Assembly (NCBI GenBank): GCA_032718475.1
Contig: JAUCBJ010008256.1
Coordinates: 1-57,404 of the forward strand
Source: Nemertoderma westbladi
Lineage: Eukaryota; Xenacoelomorpha; Nemertodermatida; Nemertodermatidae
DNA length: 57,404 nt
Direction: 5' to 3'
The notes beneath the pieces are model-generated. The model saw only the letters and a program-made list of their open reading frames with translations, was not told the DNA's origin and ran no database searches. A program made the translations under genes and the position numbers. Shown in pieces: positions 53,430-57,404 of this stretch (positions are counted from its first letter, which is position 1; each line of letters begins with the position of its first letter).

Positions 53430-54730
53430 CACTCCAACTCCACTCTAACTTCTCCACTCGAACTCCTCTCTAACTCTGCTCTAACTCCGCTCTTACTCTC
53501 TCCCCACACCTAAATCGCACTCGCCTGTCCTCTCTCTCGCCAGCAGCTCCTCTCCATGCTCCTCTCTACTCTCTGCCACTCCCTAAGGCCCTAATCTCTA
53601 ATGCTACCCCTGTGCTATTATACTATCTACCTTACTATTTACTTGCTAACTATCTAACTCTCCTACTCTCTACTAACTCTCTGACTCTAACTAGCTCTAC
53701 TAAAAGACCCTCTAACTCCTACTAACTCTTCTAAGTCTCTAACTGCTAACTCTACTAAGTCTACTGACTCTTACTACTTCTAGCTCTAACTAAAAACCTC
53801 TAACTCTCTACTAACTCTAACTCTACTTACTACTTTCTACGTGGCGCTTGCGGTGCCCACAACCACTCTGCTTACTACTAACTTCCGTCTACGTGGCGCT
53901 TCCGGTGCCCACAACCAATCTACTATCTGGCACCCTATGTGCCCGCTCTACTACTCTACTACCTGGCACCCTATCTGCCCTCTTTACTACTCTACTACCT
54001 GGCAACCTATGTGCCCTCTCTACTACTCTACTACCTCTAACTCTCTAACTCTACTACCTGGCACCCTATGTGCCCATCTCTACTACTCTACTACCTGGCA
54101 CCCTATGTGCCCTCTCTACTACTCTACTACCTCTAACTCTCTAACTCTACTACCTGGCACCCTATGTGCCCTCTCTACTACTCTACTACCTCTAACTAGA
54201 ACTCTCTAACTCTACCCACTCTTCTAACTATGTGGCGCTTAGGGTGCCCACAACCCCTTTACTACTACTTCCATCTATGTGGCGCTTCCAGTGCCCACAA
54301 CCTCTCTACTACTTCCATCTATGTGGCGCTTCCGGTGCCCACAACCACTCTACTACTGCTTTCTACGTGGCGCTTACAGTGCCCACAACCCCCCTACTAC
54401 TACTCGTGGCATGACAATATGCCACACTCCCTATACCCCGCTGCCTTCTAACCTAACTTCTACTTACTATACTCTCTACTACTTCTAACTTCTACTAACT
54501 GTCTACGTGGCGCTTGCGGTGCCCACAACCACTCTACTACTACTTCCTACGTGGCGCTTCCGGTGCCCACAACCCCTCTACTACTCGTGGCATGTTAATA
54601 TACCACACTCCCTATACCCCACCGCCTTCTAACTTTCCCGGTACTACGTACCCTCTACTCTCGTGGTATGTCTATACCACACTCCCTATACCCCGCCGCC
54701 TTCTAACTCTACTTCTACCTTCTAACTACT
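53430..54730. repeat. Pyrimidine-rich minisatellite block
   Basis: Three unit types interleave: short CTCTAACTC/TACTAACTC units (53430-53840); a unit of about 36 bp with ACCTGGCACCCTATGTGCCC (53925-54190, five copies); and a unit of about 40-45 bp with ACGTGGCGCTTCCGGTGCCCACAACC (53838-54580, eight copies). GTGGCATG..CCACACTCCCTATACCCC recurs three times (54404-54705). Open frames here are by-products of periodicity. Confidence 0.9.
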
Positions 54731-54821
54731 TACTATCTTCTACTTTTATTTTTATTATTTAATTATTTTCTTATTTATTTTTAATTAAATAATTAATTTT
54801 TTGTGGGAAGGGCGTCTTGCC

Positions 54822-55162
54822 TGTTTGCGCTTTTAGACCTTTAGCAGTTTAACCGGCCAAATTTGGATGTCTTCTAGATAATAAATCGACTTTAGCCTAT
54901 GACGAGTATTTGATACACTACATTAGCCGAAGCCAGTCTATGCGCAACCATTCACCCGCTGGATATACCCGGGAGACTGGATTCGGAAGCTTAACTTGAT
55001 TGCGGTGTAAGCCTACTGTATTATTCGACTGATCGTAATATATAATCTCTGACAAATATTATTCACTTTCGGGAAATATTAACAGTTCCTTTAGGACGTG
55101 GCGCTCTAAATATGTAAACAGAGTTATGACTTAAACTAGACACAACGGGATGGCTATAGATT
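54822..55162 (-). repeat. LTR fragment of element 3 (element 2 family)
   Basis: Matches the first 340 bases of the element 2 LTR (from TGTTTGCGC to GGCTATAGATT) with modest divergence, then is fused directly to the protease region of a gag-pro gene on the same strand. The rest of the LTR and the whole 3' region are missing. Confidence 0.85.
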
Positions 55163-56683
55163 GAGCTGACATAAGTTTACTTGGTTTTGCCAAGTCTCGT
55201 TTTCCGTAAGGAGATCAATTGTATTCTCCTCATCGAAGAGTTGGTGTATATCGTCGTTGTCTGAGGAGTATGGAGTTCCCTCAGTTGGATCGTCTAACTC
55301 ACTGTTCTCAACTTCCCATTCTCGTACTTGATATACCTGATCTTTCGGTAATCTTTCCATGAGAGTTCTACGGGAAGGGCCAGTAAAGTACCAACCCACT
55401 CTAGTTCTTCCCGCATAAGCTTGTAATGGTTGCGGTTGAGCAGGCCGTTTCTCCAATGTCTCGAGCGCTTCATGCGCGTTTTGACCGATGAGTATTTGCA
55501 CTCCAGGGTAATCGGTGTTGAATCTAGGTATTTCCAGCTGCTGGGTGAAATCGTCCTCATCCCAGTTATAAGGTTCCACTTGGGTGGTAGCGAAGTTCTT
55601 TATCGCCACCATTTTTACTGACCTTATACTATGTTCTCCTAGTTCATCTTGGGGGGTGGACAACGCACCTACATAATAATCCGCGATTACTGTAGATTTC
55701 CAAACCTGCATAATTCCTGACATGTTTAGCTTAGTTCGGAACTTGGGTTGTCCAGCAAAGATGTCTTCGGCTAGTTCTTTGTCGATGAATGTTCCTGTAC
55801 TACCAGAGTCAAGGAGGGCCTTCACTACATAACTCCTTTTAGGTCCGTGGACCCTTACCTGTACTACAGGAAATTCTCGGATTCCTACATTGGAAGTTGG
55901 CACTAGCAGTATAGATGCGTGTAGGCTCCACACCTTGCGCATGAGATACTTCAGACCTAACGGGTTGACACATTGTTACAAGGGGTGGTGGTATACCCTT
56001 TTGTGTATTTACTAATTTATCTCGTTCTAGCGCGATACTTTGCTGCACTTCTTGCAACTCTAACCTACTTTCCCTTACTGTGCCCTTGAACTGCTTAACA
56101 GTCTCCTGCATCTGCCCGAGCAGGAGATCCATCCCCCGCCGTCTCTCATCCACCCATTCGACCGCCGAAGCTGGAGTCGCCAATGTTGTAGCGGGCGGAC
56201 GAGGGACAACGGGCGACAAATCATGAATATTTCGCTCGGAGTCCAGGACATGAACTGTCTCATGGGCTGTTCTGCTGGGCACAGGTAGCTTGGTGCTGTG
56301 CAGAGGGAATTTAGAGGTAGGTTCAGGGAGCACAGGTGTCTCTATCACCGAAGGGGTGATTTCAAGAACAGGCCTAATTATTTCAGGCTCATCTACTATA
56401 GTAGGGAGTCTTTCTATTTTAATTATTTGGTCTGTGGGTTCTGTACTACCTAAGCCTGCGCTAGTTAGTTGTCTTTTAACAGCTGGGGGCAAATCAGGCA
56501 ATTTGTGCCGGTGAGATGTTCTTCTACGCCTACTTAGACGAGATCTATTTCCTCCGCCTTCAGCATCGGTGGTATCGCCTTCCTCAGATGATGTATAACC
56601 TTGTCTTTTGGGAGTAGATCGATTCATCATCTGCATATTACTAGCTGTTAACTGTTTATTGAAGTTATCTTGCCTTACTTGTT
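55163..56683 (-). pseudogene. Twice-deleted gag-protease remnant (element 3)
   Basis: Two pieces of a gag-pro gene closely related to element 2: protease (55163-55900, LLDSGSTGTFID kept) and part of the gag coiled coil (55905-56683). The capsid and zinc knuckles that lie between them in element 2 are deleted at about 55902, with a frame change across the junction, and the N-terminus is cut off at about 56672 by a MITE. RT and integrase are absent. It continues slightly further at the protease end than element 2 does (IDLLTENETW), so it is an independent deletion product rather than a copy of it. Confidence 0.85.
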
Positions 56684-56684
56684 G

Positions 56685-56813
56685 CAAAGTACTTTACAGT
56701 GTTCTGATCCTCGTGGCTTTATTTTCACTCACTCACTAACGTTCGTTCGTGTAACAAAGCCTCTCGGATGATCACACTGTAAAGTGCTACTTTACACACA
56801 AGTATGTAAATAG
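56685..56813. mobile_element. Second MITE copy (inverted relative to 40152-40321)
   Basis: Reverse complement of 40152-40321 over about 130 bp, including GTTCGTTCGTGTAACAAAGCC. Its outer inverted repeat on the left is shortened at the junction with the gag remnant. Confidence 0.8.
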
Positions 56814-57404
56814 TTAAAAATTGAAAATGTAATAATTTTCGAAATTGCGTTCAATATTATACATAGTAATGATGAAATTGACAAAACACAAAGTGCAAAC
56901 TACCGGGACATGCAGTACATGACATCCTAATATTAATATTTTATGCAATTAATAAGATGATTTTCTGTAAATATCTACTATTTAGGCCCCCCTTACATGG
57001 AGCAACTTGTTTCTGAAACATGTTGCGGGAGGACCCCCTCACACACAGAAACTTGTTGCTGCGACTTGTTTCTGTGTGTGAGTGTGAGGGGCGCCTAAAA
57101 GTAAACTTTATATAAAAAAAAATAGGAAATTTATTTCCGGAAAAATATCTACTGTAGGAAAGTTCTTGACTCACATTCTTAAACCAGAATCATAGGTTAT
57201 TAGGCACTAAGTATAGCTTGTGTGACCATTTTTCAAATTTTAAAAATAGGGAAATTTGTGTTATTTTTGTTATTGGTAAGTGTTCTAAAACATTAGTAGA
57301 TATGTTTTTTATGGTAGCTAGTGTTTTTGAAATCATATAAAAATGTGAAAACATTGATATTTCAAGTTTAAACTGTCGCAGAATAATATTAATTTTTTAA
57401 AATT
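56814..57404. other. Right flank with a hairpin element, no gene seen
   Basis: A compact inverted-repeat unit spans 56983-57101: outer TTTAGGCCCCCCTTAC against GTGAGGGGCGCCTAAA, and inner CTCACACACAGAAAC (57039) against GTTTCTGTGTGTGAG (57069). The remainder is AT-rich without an open frame of note. Confidence 0.6.

Noticed and set aside
53841-54762. Several frames rich in Cys, Pro, Tyr and Leu
   Set aside because: Periodic peptides produced by the minisatellite units; they lack a plausible start context and appear in all plus-strand frames.

Overview
This is animal (metazoan) nuclear DNA, most likely from an invertebrate. The sequence is AT-rich, host exons are separated by long introns, and most of the window is transposable element. 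BEL/Pao LTR retrotransposons dominate, with pieces of CR1-like and RTE-like LINEs, foldback elements, MITE-like elements and long simple repeats. I cannot name the species. No tRNA, rRNA, CRISPR array or bacterial operon is visible.

Layout. 475-14717 is a long BEL/Pao element on the minus strand ('element 1'): a 3' LTR on the left, a 3' region with broken accessory reading frames, an intact 2101-codon protease/RT/RNase H/integrase frame, and a coiled-coil gag-like frame. One in-frame TAG separates the last two. The 5' LTR has been reduced to a stub. 14748-18850 is a second, partial pol copy in two pieces around a 1.2 kb insert. It runs into an inverted LTR arrangement (18851-21158) that looks like a self-integration or template-switch product. 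21297-22286 (minus) holds two candidate exons of a small secreted, ten-cysteine, three-finger (Ly6/uPAR-like) protein. 22287-25135 is non-coding and repeat-rich.

25719-37924 is a complete, young BEL/Pao insertion ('element 2', minus strand) with two near-identical TG..CA LTRs and a GTAAG target-site duplication. Its RT and integrase regions are deleted and its 3' accessory gene is decayed, so it must have been moved in trans. It sits inside an older, inverted solo LTR of the same family (25136-38503, AAAAT duplication). A second solo LTR lies at 38704-39844 and a third, diverged copy at about 41550-42561.

The clearest host gene is an ABCC/MRP-type ABC transporter on the plus strand (40834-50166). 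It has a 78-codon first exon, a 5.4 kb repeat-filled intron and one giant exon carrying both transmembrane domains and both nucleotide-binding domains, broken once by an extra T. The intron holds a third LTR, a foldback element with about 80 GTC repeats, a MITE, the 5' half of a LINE with a 2A-like ribosome-skipping peptide and PHD finger, and an RTE scrap. Downstream come a 5'-truncated RTE-like reverse transcriptase (50357-52202), two covarying hairpins (53030-53149), a pyrimidine-rich minisatellite block (53430-54730) and a twice-deleted relative of element 2 (54822-56683).

How the parts relate: the elements are nested, so insertion order can be read directly. Coding potential splits sharply between one near-intact autonomous element (element 1), defective passengers (elements 2 and 3), and a host transporter whose intron has been colonised.
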